A stretch of 64,000 nucleotides of DNA, taken from the NCBI RefSeq assembly GCF_900115825.1, contig NZ_FOXW01000008.1, positions 1 through 64,000 of the forward strand, given 5' to 3'. The position numbers and the translations under genes are program-made. The notes below the pieces were generated by a model. The model was not told the DNA's origin, searched no databases, and was given only the letters and a program-made list of their open reading frames with translations. Numbering within the stretch: the first letter of the stretch is position 1; the number at the start of each line of letters is the position of its first letter. This document shows, one piece after another, positions 1 to 9,787 of the stretch. The stretch comes from Desemzia incerta (lineage in GTDB: Bacteria > Bacillota > Bacilli > Lactobacillales > Carnobacteriaceae).

Positions 1-280
1 TGTTATACTTGCGAGCTAATTGTTTGATAGGCGTGCCTGCATTGAAGTATTCTCGAACAATTGTCTCTTTAATTTCTTTACTGTACTGATTGTTTCGAGC
101 TGTGGTTTGTATTCCCGAAAGGCCATGCTCTTGATATCTAAGGACTTTTTGACCGAAGGCCGAATCCGTTAACGATAATCCATGCTCTTTACTTAACTCT
201 TTAAAACTTACACCTTCTTCAAGATATAACAGAATATATCTCTCAAGCTCATCAATAGTATGTTTGCGGTTAGAACGCAT
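1..280 (-). CDS. IS3-family transposase OrfA-type protein (partial, runs off left edge)
   Basis: Reading the minus strand from the ATG at 280 gives an open frame that runs off the window. It begins MRSNRKHTIDELERYILL and contains two helix-turn-helix-like stretches (KELSKEHGLS and IKQLARKYN), as in the first ORF of IS3-family (IS150-group-like) elements. OrfA binds the element ends, and a downstream OrfB would carry the DDE catalytic domain, which is outside the window. The ATG follows a GGGGGA ribosome site that lies inside an inverted repeat. The family call is from motif pattern only; whether the element is complete cannot be seen. Confidence 0.75.
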   Translation of the reverse strand, partial: MRSNRKHTIDELERYILLYLEEGVSFKELSKEHGLSLTDSAFGQKVLRYQEHGLSGIQTTARNNQYSKEIKETIVREYFNAGTPIKQLARKYN

Positions 281-286
281 AAAAAA

Positions 287-334
287 TCCCCCTAGAGTAG
301 TTTACTTTTTTAAGTGTCTACTTTAGGGGGAGCA
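287..334. mobile_element. IS end with hairpin
   Basis: A 14-bp inverted repeat (287-300 and 318-331, one mismatch) flanks a 17-nt loop. On the minus strand the outer edge reads TGCTCCCCCTAAAGTAGACA, which looks like an IS3-type terminal repeat starting TG at 334. The hairpin is followed on the minus strand by six Ts just before the transposase ATG, so it also has terminator shape. The target duplication cannot be checked because the other end is not in the window. Confidence 0.6.
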
Positions 335-375
335 TATCATTCGGCCGAGTCTCTTTTCATGCACTTAGTTCATTT

Positions 376-1623
376 TTAAACGACTTTTTTTCCTTCGACA
401 TCATAAAAAACAGCGTTTGAAGTGTCTTCAACTGCGCCCTTAGTGATGACACATTTAGATACTTCTGGACGACTTGGTAAGTCAAACATGATCTCTAACA
501 TAAGTGTTTCGATAATTGAACGTAAACCACGAGCACCTGTGTTGCGTTCAATAGCTAATTTAGCGATCTCACGTAAAGCTTCAGGCTCGAATTCAAGCTC
601 AACATCATCCAACTCTAGTAATTTCTTGTATTGTTTTACCAAAGCGTTTTTAGGTTCTGTTAGAATGTGGATCAAATCATCTTCTGTCAACTTCTCAAGT
701 GCTGCCATGATAGGCAAACGACCAATAAATTCAGGAATCAACCCAAATTTCAATAAGTCTTCAGGAATGATTTGCTGCATCACAGATTTAGATTCATCAA
801 ATTTTTTCTTAGAAGAACCAAAACCGATTACTTTTTCGCCTAAACGATTTTTAACGATTGATTCAATTCCATCAAACGCTCCACCAACGATGAATAAAAT
901 GTTTGTAGTATCTAATTGGATGAATTCTTGTTGAGGGTGTTTTCTTCCACCTTGAGGAGGAATACTTGCTACCGTACCTTCCAAGATTTTCAGCAAGGCT
1001 TGTTGTACACCTTCACCTGACACATCACGCGTAATAGACACGTTTTCACTCTTACGAGCTATTTTATCGATTTCATCGATATAAATGATTCCTTTTTCAG
1101 CACGTTCTACATCAAAGTCTGCAGACTGTAAAAGTTTCAGTAGAATATTTTCCACATCTTCTCCAACATATCCTGCTTCAGTTAGACTAGTTGCGTCCGC
1201 GATAGCAAATGGAACATTTAAAATACGAGCCAGTGTTTGAGCAAGGAATGTTTTCCCTGATCCAGTAGGACCAATCAAGCTGATATTGCTCTTTTGAAGC
1301 TCAACTCCGCCTTCTTCGCTTTCGCCCATATGATTGACACGTTTATAGTGATTGTATACTGCAACAGACAACGATTTTTTCGCTTGTTCCTGTCCAATCA
1401 CATATTCGTTTAAAATTTGTTGAATTTCTTGAGGTTTTGGAACTTCTAAAAATTCCCCATAACCTGTTTCACTAAATTCTTCGTCTATGATTTCTTTACA
1501 TAAGTCAATACATTCATTACAGATGTATACTCCAGGTCCTGCAACGATTTTCTTCACTTGATCTTGAGTTTTCCCACAGAATGAACAACTAACTACACCA
1601 CTTGTTTCTTCATCATTAAACAT
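376..1623 (-). CDS. clpX: ATP-dependent Clp protease ATP-binding subunit ClpX
   Basis: ClpX is the AAA+ unfoldase that recognises tagged proteins and feeds them to ClpP in the cytoplasm. The 415-residue product has an N-terminal zinc-binding domain (Cys13, Cys16, Cys35, Cys38), Walker A GPTGSGKT at 118-125, Walker B IIYIDEID, the ClpP-docking IGF loop (KVIGFGSS) and a sensor-2 GARGLR motif. The start at 1623 is preferred over an upstream in-frame ATG because it follows AGAGGTG at good spacing and gives the usual N-terminus MFNDEE. It lies downstream of tig, separated from it by a terminator. An IS element begins about 40 bp after its stop. Confidence 0.97.
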   Translation of the reverse strand: MFNDEETSGVVSCSFCGKTQDQVKKIVAGPGVYICNECIDLCKEIIDEEFSETGYGEFLEVPKPQEIQQILNEYVIGQEQAKKSLSVAVYNHYKRVNHMGESEEGGVELQKSNISLIGPTGSGKTFLAQTLARILNVPFAIADATSLTEAGYVGEDVENILLKLLQSADFDVERAEKGIIYIDEIDKIARKSENVSITRDVSGEGVQQALLKILEGTVASIPPQGGRKHPQQEFIQLDTTNILFIVGGAFDGIESIVKNRLGEKVIGFGSSKKKFDESKSVMQQIIPEDLLKFGLIPEFIGRLPIMAALEKLTEDDLIHILTEPKNALVKQYKKLLELDDVELEFEPEALREIAKLAIERNTGARGLRSIIETLMLEIMFDLPSRPEVSKCVITKGAVEDTSNAVFYDVEGKKVV

Positions 1624-1744
1624 GTTACCATACACCTCTATTCTGTTTCCTGTTACTATTTTCTTCATAATATAACATTCAAACTTGTTAAATGATAGCA
1701 TATATATCAAAATATTGCTACCTAATGGACTCTTTTAAGTAAGA

Positions 1745-1781
1745 AAGGGACCAGACCACAATACTTATGGTCTAGCCCCTT
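1745..1781 (-). terminator. Terminator between tig and clpX
   Basis: A 15-bp stem with G-U wobbles (1745-1759 with 1767-1781) closes a 7-nt loop. On the minus strand it is followed by a short T-rich tract (TTTCTTACTT). It probably ends the tig transcript before clpX. Confidence 0.6.
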
Positions 1782-1886
1782 AACCTACCAAGTTTACTTT
1801 ACTTAGATCGTTGCTAAAGTCGGACTTGTTCAACAAAATGTTATTTTTTACAATTCATTTTTGTTGAGCCTGGCTGAATAAAGCAA

Positions 1887-3167
1887 TTATTTTTCTACTG
1901 CTGTAGAAGTGATCAAGTCGATCGCTTTTTTCAATGAAATGTCGTGTTTTAACATGTCAGGAGTCAAAGCATTTCTTACAGCATCTGCTTCCATACCATA
2001 TTCTTCAGCTAAGTTCTTGATTTCTTCTTCAACTTCTTCTTCTGAAGGATCAAAGTTTTCTTTTTCAACGATAGCTTCTAAAACTAAGTTTGTTTTAGTT
2101 CTGAATTCTGCATCAACTTCCATTTGTTTGTGTAGATCTTGTTCTGTAGTACCAGTAATTTGGTAGTACATTTCAGGAGATACACCTTGTTGTTGCATGT
2201 TGTTCAAGAATGATTCCATTTGACGGTGAACTTCGTCATGAACCATTGCATGAGGGATTTCTTCGATAGTTGCGTTTTCTACAGCTTTACGGATAGCTGC
2301 ATCTTCTACAGCTTCGTCTGCTGAAGCACTTTTAGCTTCTGTTAATTGTTTTTTCACTTTTTCTTTTAATTCATCAAGTGATTCAACTTCGTCGTCGATA
2401 TCTTTAGCAAATTCATCATCTAATTCTGGAAGTTCTTTTGCTTTAACTTCGTGAACTTTAACTTTGAATACAGCGTCTTGACCTTTTAAGTCTTCAGCTT
2501 GGTAATCTTCTGGGAAAGTTACGTTAACTTCAACTTCGTCTCCAGCTTTTGTTCCTACTAATTGCTCTTCGAATCCTGGAATAAATGAGTTTGATCCTAA
2601 TTCAAGTGAGAAGTTGTCGCCTTTTCCACCTTCAAAAGCTTCGCCGTCTTTGAATCCTTCAAAATCGATAACAACAGTATCGCCATTTTCAGCAGCTTCT
2701 TCTTTTAAAACTAATTCTGCTTGAGCGCTGCGTTTGCTTTCTAAGTTTTCTACAACGTCTTCGTCAGTTACTTCACGGTCTTGTTTTGGTACTTCAAGGC
2801 CAGTGTAGTCGCCTAATGTTACTTCAGGTCTAACAGTAACTTTAGCTTCGATTTCCCAAGGTTTTCCAGTTTCCATGCTCTTAACATCGATTTCTGGTTG
2901 GTCTACTGGTTCAATTCCTGCTTCTTCAAGTGCTGCAGCGTAAGCTTCTGGTAAGATTGCATTCAATGCATCTTCGTATAAAGCTTCTTCTCCGTACATT
3001 TTGTTGAAAACTTTGCGAGGAACTTTCCCTTTACGGAATCCAGGTACGGACAAAGTGCCTTTCACTTTGTTGAAAGCTGTTTCGATACCTTGTTTTACTT
3101 GTTCTTCTGAAATTTCAAATGACAATACGCCATCATTGATTCCTTTTTTTTCCCATTTTGCAGTCAT
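1887..3167 (-). CDS. tig: Trigger factor (ribosome-associated chaperone, peptidyl-prolyl isomerase)
   Basis: Trigger factor binds at the ribosome exit tunnel and helps nascent chains fold. The 426 residues follow the family layout. The N-terminal domain carries the ribosome-binding loop GFRKGKVPR (about residues 44-52). An FKBP-type isomerase domain follows (about 150-245, with [20 protein letters not shown] and [10 protein letters not shown]), then a long acidic helical C-terminal chaperone domain. The ATG follows CGGAGGG at ideal spacing. The tig-clpX order is the usual Firmicutes order. Confidence 0.97.
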   Translation of the reverse strand: MTAKWEKKGINDGVLSFEISEEQVKQGIETAFNKVKGTLSVPGFRKGKVPRKVFNKMYGEEALYEDALNAILPEAYAAALEEAGIEPVDQPEIDVKSMETGKPWEIEAKVTVRPEVTLGDYTGLEVPKQDREVTDEDVVENLESKRSAQAELVLKEEAAENGDTVVIDFEGFKDGEAFEGGKGDNFSLELGSNSFIPGFEEQLVGTKAGDEVEVNVTFPEDYQAEDLKGQDAVFKVKVHEVKAKELPELDDEFAKDIDDEVESLDELKEKVKKQLTEAKSASADEAVEDAAIRKAVENATIEEIPHAMVHDEVHRQMESFLNNMQQQGVSPEMYYQITGTTEQDLHKQMEVDAEFRTKTNLVLEAIVEKENFDPSEEEVEEEIKNLAEEYGMEADAVRNALTPDMLKHDISLKKAIDLITSTAVEK

Positions 3168-3227
3168 GTAAATTACCCTCCGAAATATTCTATTTTCACA
3201 GTCTTTTGAAGACTTGCATACTTTTCC

Positions 3228-3256
3228 ATATTACACCACTTAAGCGGTTTTGTAAA
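3228..3256 (-). promoter_or_regulatory. tig promoter
   Basis: Minus-strand TTTACA (3251-3256), 17-bp spacer and TAATAT (3228-3233) lie about 60 nt upstream of the tig start. Confidence 0.65.
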
Positions 3257-3323
3257 TAAAAACTGCTATACATTACGTTTTCTAAATTTCATTCTTTCTT
3301 TCGACACCTTTTTATCAACCTTG

Positions 3324-4286
3324 TTATTCCATCATCATTGCAGCGATTTCTTCATTTAATCGTTGAATCCACGTTTTCATGATTTGGTTATCTGGGTCAT
3401 TTTCGACCAAATTCAAGAAATAAGCATCATACTGATTAAAACATGTCCCTAACCATTTGCTGGCGTCTGTTACCACCTCTTCAATGTAAGGATACAACAT
3501 CAGAAAATGCAGATTTACTTCTTGCAGCAATGCTTGATACATAGTCGGATTATCATCTTCAAACTTTTCTTTCAGTAAACGAACGACTTCTTTAAATCGC
3601 TTATTTTCCTCTAAAGACGATTGATCTGCTGGAACAACAAATCGACGTTGATCAAACCAATAGATTTCAAATTCTTCAGCGACACCTTCTCTTACTAAGT
3701 GCTCTAAAACTGTCGTTTTTACGATTTCATTTACAAAAGGGTTGCGCAAAACACTTCTGGCACCTAGCGTATACCACTCACTGCTCATTTCCTGCATTTG
3801 TTTGATCAAAGCAGCCTGATGTTCAAAAGATTTGTCTCCCATCGCTAAAATTTCTTTCAACAACTCTTGGTTTCTCTTTTTCTCATTTTGCTTGTGCCTA
3901 TTTTGTTCGTGTTCTAAAACGTACTTAGCAGTATGCCACACTTCTTTGTTAGCAGTTTGATTCAGTTGCGATAATTTCCGCTGAATAATGAGTTCAGCTT
4001 CTTTAAAAGAATGATTTTTGATTAAAATAGTCGTATATAAGCTGTATAAACTATCATCACTCTCATATAACTCGAGTTTATCTTCTGCAATTTCTTGTGC
4101 TTCTTTATATCGTTCTAGTTGAAAAAGTGCAGAGACATACATGGCATTGATACTTGACTCTTGCTTTATTGCATAAGCTTCTTCAAAATACGTGCAAGCT
4201 TCCACCATATTTCCTTCTTGGAATTTGTGGACAGCTTTTCTCAGATACAATTCATAATTTTTTGGAAAGTCTATTCGTTCTCCCAT
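3324..4286 (-). CDS. TPR-like helical repeat protein of unknown role
   Basis: This 320-residue soluble protein begins with two or three tetratricopeptide-like helical pairs: KAVHKFQEGNMVEACTYFEEAYAI, then ALFQLERYKEAQEIAEDKLELY, then ILIKNHSFKEAELIIQRKL. A less repetitive helical C-terminal half follows. No signal peptide, membrane segment or catalytic motif is visible, so an adaptor or binding role is likely but not proven. It lies upstream of tig on the same strand; tig has its own promoter. The start follows AGGTG. No specific function is assigned. Confidence 0.8.
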   Translation of the reverse strand: MGERIDFPKNYELYLRKAVHKFQEGNMVEACTYFEEAYAIKQESSINAMYVSALFQLERYKEAQEIAEDKLELYESDDSLYSLYTTILIKNHSFKEAELIIQRKLSQLNQTANKEVWHTAKYVLEHEQNRHKQNEKKRNQELLKEILAMGDKSFEHQAALIKQMQEMSSEWYTLGARSVLRNPFVNEIVKTTVLEHLVREGVAEEFEIYWFDQRRFVVPADQSSLEENKRFKEVVRLLKEKFEDDNPTMYQALLQEVNLHFLMLYPYIEEVVTDASKWLGTCFNQYDAYFLNLVENDPDNQIMKTWIQRLNEEIAAMMME

Positions 4287-4428
4287 ATTTCACCTACTTT
4301 TCAATACTATATGGTCTATCTGAATCATAGTATAAATGACTGAAAGAAACTTTCAATTCAATAATCTCAGTTTAACACACAAAAATCTTTCCGTTAATCC
4401 ATATGTAAGGATTTTAAATCAAAAGATA

Positions 4429-4452
4429 AGGCCAAGACGACTGTCTTGACCT
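4429..4452 (-). terminator. Candidate terminator of the fatty-acid operon
   Basis: A 10-bp stem (4429-4438 with 4443-4452, one C/T difference) with a four-base loop lies 20 bp after the accA stop. The following T tract on the minus strand (TTATCTTTTGATTT) is broken, so termination may be leaky. Confidence 0.45.
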
Positions 4453-4472
4453 CGATAGGATAAGCTATGCAA

Positions 4473-5255
4473 TTAAAAAGCTCTGAATTTTTCATATCTT
4501 TCTTGAATCAATTCTTCAGAAGTCTTTGGAGCCATTTTCTTTAAAAAGTCTGTGATCTCTTTTTTCATCGTCAACAAAATTTCTTCATTAGATAAGTCGA
4601 TTTCATTTTCAGATTCTGGAAGGATCTTATCAATAACTGACAACTCCATTAAATTTTCTGGCGTCAATTTCATGACTTCTGCAGCTTCTTTAGCTCTTGA
4701 TGCGTCTTTCCATAATATAGAAGAAAAACCTTCAGGAGACAATACTGAATACATAGAATTTTCCATCATCCATACTTCGTTTCCCATAGCTAATGCAAGG
4801 GCTCCGCCACTGCCGCCTTCTCCCAATATAATAGAAAGAATAGGTACTTTTAACTGGCTCATTTCAAGCAGATTTCGAGCGATAGCTTCGCCTTGTCCCC
4901 TGTCTTCTGCCTCCACTCCGCAATATGCGCCTGCAGTATTGACGAAGTTGATCACTGGACGATTGAACTTCTCTGCTTGTTTCATCAAACGCAAAGATTT
5001 ACGGTAACCTTCAGGATGAGCAGAACCAAAATTTCTTCGAATATTTTCCTTCAAATCCTGTTCTTTTTGATTTCCGATCACCGTCACAGCTTGACCGTTC
5101 AGTGTGGCGATTCCACCAACAATAGCTTTGTCATCACGAAATAACCGATCTCCATGAAACTCTATAAAATCTTCGAAAACCTCAGCAACGATCTCTAATG
5201 TGTTTAGTCGAGAGGTTCTTCGTGAGCGTTCTACGATATCAATAGCTTTTTTCAT
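4473..5255 (-). CDS. accA: Acetyl-CoA carboxylase, carboxyltransferase subunit alpha
   Basis: AccA pairs with AccD to move the carboxyl group from carboxybiotin to acetyl-CoA, making malonyl-CoA for fatty-acid synthesis. The 260 residues show the crotonase-like carboxyltransferase core: [23 protein letters not shown], then the oxyanion-type glycines [14 protein letters not shown], then [16 protein letters not shown]. It is the last gene of the fab/acc operon, 40 bp after accD. The length matches the short AccA of lactic acid bacteria, which lacks the longer N-terminus of the E. coli protein. Confidence 0.96.
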   Translation of the reverse strand: MKKAIDIVERSRRTSRLNTLEIVAEVFEDFIEFHGDRLFRDDKAIVGGIATLNGQAVTVIGNQKEQDLKENIRRNFGSAHPEGYRKSLRLMKQAEKFNRPVINFVNTAGAYCGVEAEDRGQGEAIARNLLEMSQLKVPILSIILGEGGSGGALALAMGNEVWMMENSMYSVLSPEGFSSILWKDASRAKEAAEVMKLTPENLMELSVIDKILPESENEIDLSNEEILLTMKKEITDFLKKMAPKTSEELIQERYEKFRAF

Positions 5256-5295
5256 TTTCTAAGTGCACCTTCTTTGTCAACGCTGTCTAAAAGCT

Positions 5296-6150
5296 TTATT
5301 TTTCGTGTAATTTTAGCAATTTACCTAACGTGTTTTTCAATTCGTTACGTGGAACGATTTTATCAATAAACCCGTTTTCCATAACCGATTCAGCCAATTG
5401 GAATTCATCTGGTAGAGTTTCTTTGATCGTTTGCTCGATCACTCGTTTTCCGGCGAATCCAACCAATGCTCTAGGTTCAGACAAAATAATGTCTCCTTGC
5501 ATTGCAAAACTAGCTGTAACTCCTCCGGTAGTCGGATCAGTCAAGACGGTAATATACAACAGACCAGCTTTACTGTGTTGAGCGATTGCTCCACTGATTT
5601 TAGCCATTTGCATCAAAGAAATAATTCCTTCTTGCATTCTGGCACCACCGGAAGCTGTGAAAATCACTACCGACAGTTCTTCTGCGGTTGCGCGTTCTAC
5701 AGCTCGAGTGATTTTTTCACCAACGATCTGTCCCATACTTCCCATGATGAAAGTTGAATCCATTACACAAATAACGGTCTGATGTCCGTTTATAGTAGCT
5801 TTACCTGTAACCACGGCTTCATTTGTGTTCGCCTTTACTTGTGCTTGTTTCCATTTTTCTTCATAGCCTGGAAAATCTAGCGGGTTTGATAACGCCATTT
5901 CTTTGTCCCACTCTTCAAAACTTCCCTCGTCAGCAATCAATTCAATCCGTTCTGTTGCGCATATTCTAAAAGAATATCCGCATTCAGGACAAATTTTATC
6001 ATGACCTAAATCTTTTGTATAAATAGATTTTTGACATTGAGGACACTTAGTGAACATTCCATTTGGTACAACAGGAACTGTTGTATCTTCTTGTTGTGTT
6101 CGATCCACATGAATGGGGATATACACTCGTTTCTTTTTAAACAGTTTCAC
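5296..6150 (-). CDS. accD: Acetyl-CoA carboxylase, carboxyltransferase subunit beta
   Basis: AccD forms the heterotetrameric carboxyltransferase with AccA. The 284 residues begin with a basic stretch and a zinc ribbon (Cys36, Cys39, Cys54, Cys57). The crotonase-fold core follows ([53 protein letters not shown]). The start is a GTG at 6150 preceded by AGAGGTGATAAT; an ATG overlapping it is out of frame. It sits between accC and accA in the operon. Confidence 0.96.
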   Translation of the reverse strand: MKLFKKKRVYIPIHVDRTQQEDTTVPVVPNGMFTKCPQCQKSIYTKDLGHDKICPECGYSFRICATERIELIADEGSFEEWDKEMALSNPLDFPGYEEKWKQAQVKANTNEAVVTGKATINGHQTVICVMDSTFIMGSMGQIVGEKITRAVERATAEELSVVIFTASGGARMQEGIISLMQMAKISGAIAQHSKAGLLYITVLTDPTTGGVTASFAMQGDIILSEPRALVGFAGKRVIEQTIKETLPDEFQLAESVMENGFIDKIVPRNELKNTLGKLLKLHEK

Positions 6151-6193
6151 ATTATCACCTCTGGAAAAATTCTTGCACTCTTCGGTTCATTTT

Positions 6194-7561
6194 TTATTCT
6201 ATACGCGGAACCCAATGCGTCAGAAAATCAGTTTCTAAATAACTAGTATCGTATTCTCCGCTGACAAACTTCTCATCGTTTAACAAATCTTCTTGGAAAA
6301 ATTGATTCGTGATGATTCCTTCTATGACTAATTCGCCTAATGCTCGTTTCATTTTTGCGATCGCTTCTTCTCGATTTGCACCTTTAGTAATGATTTTTGC
6401 GATCATAGCATCATAGTAAGGAGGAATCTCGGCTCCTTGGTACATTGCACTTTCAACTCGCAATCCCAGTCCGCCTGATGGAACAAGTAAATAATCCAAT
6501 CTGCCGGGAGAAGGTGCAAAATTAAAAGCTGGGTTTTCAGCATTGATTCGACATTCAATCGTATGCCCTGTTAATCTAACATCTTTTTGTTGAAGAGACA
6601 AGACTTCTCCTGAGGCAATCAAAATTTGTTGTTTAACAATATCGACTTCAGTTGCCATTTCAGTAACGGGATGCTCTACTTGGATACGCGTATTCATTTC
6701 CATGAAATAATAGTTGCCATCTACATCTAATAGGAACTCTATCGTTCCTGCGTTCTGATAACCTACGTATTTCGCAGCTCTAACAGCCGTTTCACCCAGC
6801 AACTGTCTTTGTTCTTCATTGATTGCCACTGAAGGAGACTCTTCGATTACTTTTTGGTTTTTACGTTGCAAAGAGCAATCACGTTCCCCTAAATGAATCA
6901 CATTCCCATGGTTGTCGGCTAGAATCTGTACTTCTATATGACGCGCATGTTCAATGATTTTTTCCATATACATATCATCATTTCCGAATGCAGCTTTAGC
7001 TTCGGATTTGGCATTGACATAAGCAGCCTCTAATTCAGTTGAATCAGCAACTCGTCGCATCCCTTTACCTCCACCGCCCGCACTGGCTTTCAACATAACT
7101 GGATAACCCAATTTTTCGGCTGCGGATTTTGCTTCTTCTATCGTACGAATAAATCCATCGCTTCCAGGGATGACAGGAACTCCTGCCTCAATCATTAACT
7201 CACGAGCATTTGCTTTGTCTCCCATTTGATGGATGGTAACGGGTTTTGGTCCAATAAAAATAATATTCATTTCTTCACACATCGTAGCAAAGGTGCTGTT
7301 TTCAGATAAGAAGCCAAATCCAGGATGAATGGCTTGTGCTTTTGTGACAACAGAGGCACTCAATATCGATTGCATGTCCAGATAAGAATCGGTCGCTTTA
7401 GCAGGTCCAATACAAATCGCTTCATCAGCTAATTGCATATGTAAAGCATCGCGATCCGCCTCTGAGTAGACAGCAACAGTTTTGATTCCCATTTCCTGAC
7501 ACGCACGAATGACACGTACAGCAATCTCGCCTCTATTTGCAATTAGAATTTTATTCAACAT
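6194..7561 (-). CDS. accC: Biotin carboxylase subunit of acetyl-CoA carboxylase
   Basis: AccC uses ATP and bicarbonate to carboxylate the biotin on AccB. The 455 residues carry the N-terminal Rossmann-like domain (KILIANRGEIAVRVIRAC), the ATP-grasp glycine loop (KASAGGGGKGMRRV), the bicarbonate/biotin site (MEMNTRIQVEHPVTEM) and the C-terminal biotin-carboxylase domain (TGHTIECRINAENP). Full family length. Its ATG lies 4 bp after the fabZ stop, so the two are probably translationally coupled. Confidence 0.97.
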   Translation of the reverse strand: MLNKILIANRGEIAVRVIRACQEMGIKTVAVYSEADRDALHMQLADEAICIGPAKATDSYLDMQSILSASVVTKAQAIHPGFGFLSENSTFATMCEEMNIIFIGPKPVTIHQMGDKANARELMIEAGVPVIPGSDGFIRTIEEAKSAAEKLGYPVMLKASAGGGGKGMRRVADSTELEAAYVNAKSEAKAAFGNDDMYMEKIIEHARHIEVQILADNHGNVIHLGERDCSLQRKNQKVIEESPSVAINEEQRQLLGETAVRAAKYVGYQNAGTIEFLLDVDGNYYFMEMNTRIQVEHPVTEMATEVDIVKQQILIASGEVLSLQQKDVRLTGHTIECRINAENPAFNFAPSPGRLDYLLVPSGGLGLRVESAMYQGAEIPPYYDAMIAKIITKGANREEAIAKMKRALGELVIEGIITNQFFQEDLLNDEKFVSGEYDTSYLETDFLTHWVPRIE

Positions 7562-7565
7562 AGGC

Positions 7566-7997
7566 TTAACGTCCTATGATGAAAGTTAATTCAGCTTCAC
7601 AAACTTTTTTGCCGTCTACGTAAGCTACACCTTTACCGATTCCTGCGTAATCTTTTAATTTTACGATGTTGACTTCCAACATTAATTGGTCACCTGGCTG
7701 AACTTTTTTACGGAATTTAACTTTATTCATTCCGCCTAAGTAAGCTGTTTGCCCTTTAAATTTGTCCAATGTCAATAGAGGAATCGAACCAGCTTGAGCT
7801 AACGCTTCTAAAATATAAACTCCTGGCAATACAGGCTCTCCTGGGAAATGCCCTTGGAAAACTTCTTCGTTGATAGTCACGTTTTTCAATGCCAAAACAT
7901 GTTCCCCTGGAGTCATTTCGTCAACTCTGTCGATGAAGTAAATTGGGTAACGGTTTGGAATCAATTCTTGAATTTCTGCAATGTTCAATTTAGTCAT
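7566..7997 (-). CDS. fabZ: 3-hydroxyacyl-ACP dehydratase
   Basis: This hot-dog-fold enzyme removes water from 3-hydroxyacyl-ACP in each elongation cycle. The 143-residue protein has the signature GHFPGEPVLPGVYILEALAQ, which contains the catalytic His and Glu. Only one dehydratase is encoded in this operon. Whether it also isomerises the double bond to make unsaturated chains, as some lactic acid bacterial FabZ/FabM proteins do, cannot be told from sequence. The start follows a strong AGGAGG. Confidence 0.95.
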   Translation of the reverse strand: MTKLNIAEIQELIPNRYPIYFIDRVDEMTPGEHVLALKNVTINEEVFQGHFPGEPVLPGVYILEALAQAGSIPLLTLDKFKGQTAYLGGMNKVKFRKKVQPGDQLMLEVNIVKLKDYAGIGKGVAYVDGKKVCEAELTFIIGR

Positions 7998-8038
7998 GTT
8001 TTTTTCCTCCTAAGAATACAGCTTTATGGTTGTCTGTC

Positions 8039-8527
8039 TTATCCGATTTTGAATAATGGCTGGTTGTATTCTACAACTTGGCTGTCTTCCACCATTATTT
8101 CAGTAATCGTACCTTCTACTTCGCTCTTGATTTCGTTCATTACTTTCATTGCTTCTACAATACAAAGCGTTTCACCAATTTGAACCGTGTCTCCAACTTT
8201 TTTAAAGTTGGGTTTGCCTGGTTCAGGTGATAAATATACAACTCCTACGATAGGAGACAATACTGCTTCTCCTGCAGTAACTTCTGGTTGTGCATTTGAA
8301 GAAGATGAAAGCGCAGAAGTCTCGCTGCTCTCGATGGAAGAGCTGATGTTTACAGATGGAGCTGATTGTGTCCATTCTGATTTCGGCTCAGCAACTGCTG
8401 GTTGTGCTGCAGGCGCATGCGAGTTTTTACTCATTTGTACGTTTACGTTATCCATTTGCAAATGGAATTCTTTTAAAGATGATTGATCAATCAAATGTAT
8501 TAATTCTTTTACTTGGTTAAAATCCAT
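8039..8527 (-). CDS. accB: Biotin carboxyl carrier protein of acetyl-CoA carboxylase
   Basis: AccB carries biotin between the carboxylase and the carboxyltransferase. The 162 residues have a short N-terminal helix, a Ser/Ala/Pro-rich flexible linker (about 45-85) and a C-terminal biotinyl domain with EAMKVMNEI; the Lys is the biotinylation site. The ATG directly follows the fabF stop (TAAATG), and its ribosome site GGGAGGG lies inside the end of fabF, a sign of coupled translation. Confidence 0.96.
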   Translation of the reverse strand: MDFNQVKELIHLIDQSSLKEFHLQMDNVNVQMSKNSHAPAAQPAVAEPKSEWTQSAPSVNISSSIESSETSALSSSSNAQPEVTAGEAVLSPIVGVVYLSPEPGKPNFKKVGDTVQIGETLCIVEAMKVMNEIKSEVEGTITEIMVEDSQVVEYNQPLFKIG

Positions 8528-9766
8528 TTACTTGCCCTCCCACTTTTTGAAGAGTGTGACTGCATTGTGCCCGCCAAACCCTAGTGAATTATTCAAGGCA
8601 TATTGGATTTCTTTTTCTTTTCCAACATTTGGAATGTAGTCCAGATCGCAATCTTCGTCTGGCACTTGTAATCCGATCGTTGGAGGTAGGAAATTTTCTT
8701 GAAGAGCTTTCACACAAGCTACTGCTTCAATTCCGCCGGCTGCACCCAATAAGTGGCCTGTCATACTCTTCGTGCTTGAAATAGCCACGTCTTTAGCAGC
8801 GTCACCAAAAGCATATTTGATGGCTTGAGTTTCTGATGAATCGTTAGCTGGTGTACTGGTTCCGTGAGCGTTGATATAGCCGATATCTGCTGGCGTGATG
8901 CCTGCTTCTTCCATAGCCAATTTCATTGCTCGACCTGCACCGCTTCCGTCTGGAGAGGGGGCTGTCATATGGTAGCCATCACCAGTCGCTCCGTAACCTA
9001 CGATCTCACCGTAAATGGTTGCTCCGCGTTCTAATGCGTGGTCCAGACTTTCCAACATCAATACTCCGGCACCTTCACCCATAACAAATCCATGACGTTC
9101 TTTGTCAAATGGAATAGAAGCACGATCTGGATCTGAACTTGTTGATAATGCATTTAAAGCAGCGAATCCTGCGATTCCGATTTCATTGATCGTACCTTCT
9201 GCTCCACCTGCAATAATAACATCTGAATATCCATGTTTGATGTTACGGAATGCTTCACCGATAGAGTTGTTTCCAGATGCACAAGCCGTTACGATTGAAG
9301 TATTGATTCCTCTAGCACCTATAGCGATAGAGATATTTCCAGCAACCATATTACCGATAGCCATTGGTACAAACAAAGGAGCTACGCGTTGAGGTCCTTT
9401 ATCATGCATTTTAATGATTTGTTGTTCCATCGCGTTCAAACCACCGATACCAGAACCTACGATAACACCAAAACGGTCCATGTTCGTTTTTTCTGTGTCG
9501 ATTCCACTCATTTCAACGGCTTGTACAGCTGCGGCTACACCAAATTGAGAATACTCGTCCATTCGTTTTGCTACTTTGCGGTCCATAAATTCTTTCGGAT
9601 CAAAATCTTTCAATTCACCGGCTACTGAAATTCCAGTTTCACTAGCGTCAAACTTTGTGATGGCTTTAATTCCATTTTTCCCTGCTTTTAGACCTTCCCA
9701 AAAAGCATCTGCAGAGTTTCCTAATGGAGTAACTGCACCCATTCCTGTAATCACTACACGATTCAT
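8528..9766 (-). CDS. fabF: Beta-ketoacyl-ACP synthase II
   Basis: FabF condenses malonyl-ACP with growing acyl-ACP. The 412 residues show the KAS II Cys-His-His set: the nucleophile in TACASGNNSIGEA, then the histidines in NAHGTSTPANDSSET and STKSMTGHLLGAAGG. The C-terminal motif NNSLGFGGHNA is present. It is the only elongating ketosynthase in this operon. AAGGAGG precedes the ATG, and it is 21 bp from fabG. Confidence 0.97.
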   Translation of the reverse strand: MNRVVITGMGAVTPLGNSADAFWEGLKAGKNGIKAITKFDASETGISVAGELKDFDPKEFMDRKVAKRMDEYSQFGVAAAVQAVEMSGIDTEKTNMDRFGVIVGSGIGGLNAMEQQIIKMHDKGPQRVAPLFVPMAIGNMVAGNISIAIGARGINTSIVTACASGNNSIGEAFRNIKHGYSDVIIAGGAEGTINEIGIAGFAALNALSTSSDPDRASIPFDKERHGFVMGEGAGVLMLESLDHALERGATIYGEIVGYGATGDGYHMTAPSPDGSGAGRAMKLAMEEAGITPADIGYINAHGTSTPANDSSETQAIKYAFGDAAKDVAISSTKSMTGHLLGAAGGIEAVACVKALQENFLPPTIGLQVPDEDCDLDYIPNVGKEKEIQYALNNSLGFGGHNAVTLFKKWEGK

Positions 9767-9787
9767 AAGTATTTGTCCTCCTTTTTA

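Noticed and set aside
1828-1868. CAACAAAA/TTTTGTTG inverted repeat after tig
   Set aside because: Short stem with a long loop and no T tract; the repeat at 1745-1781 is a better terminator.
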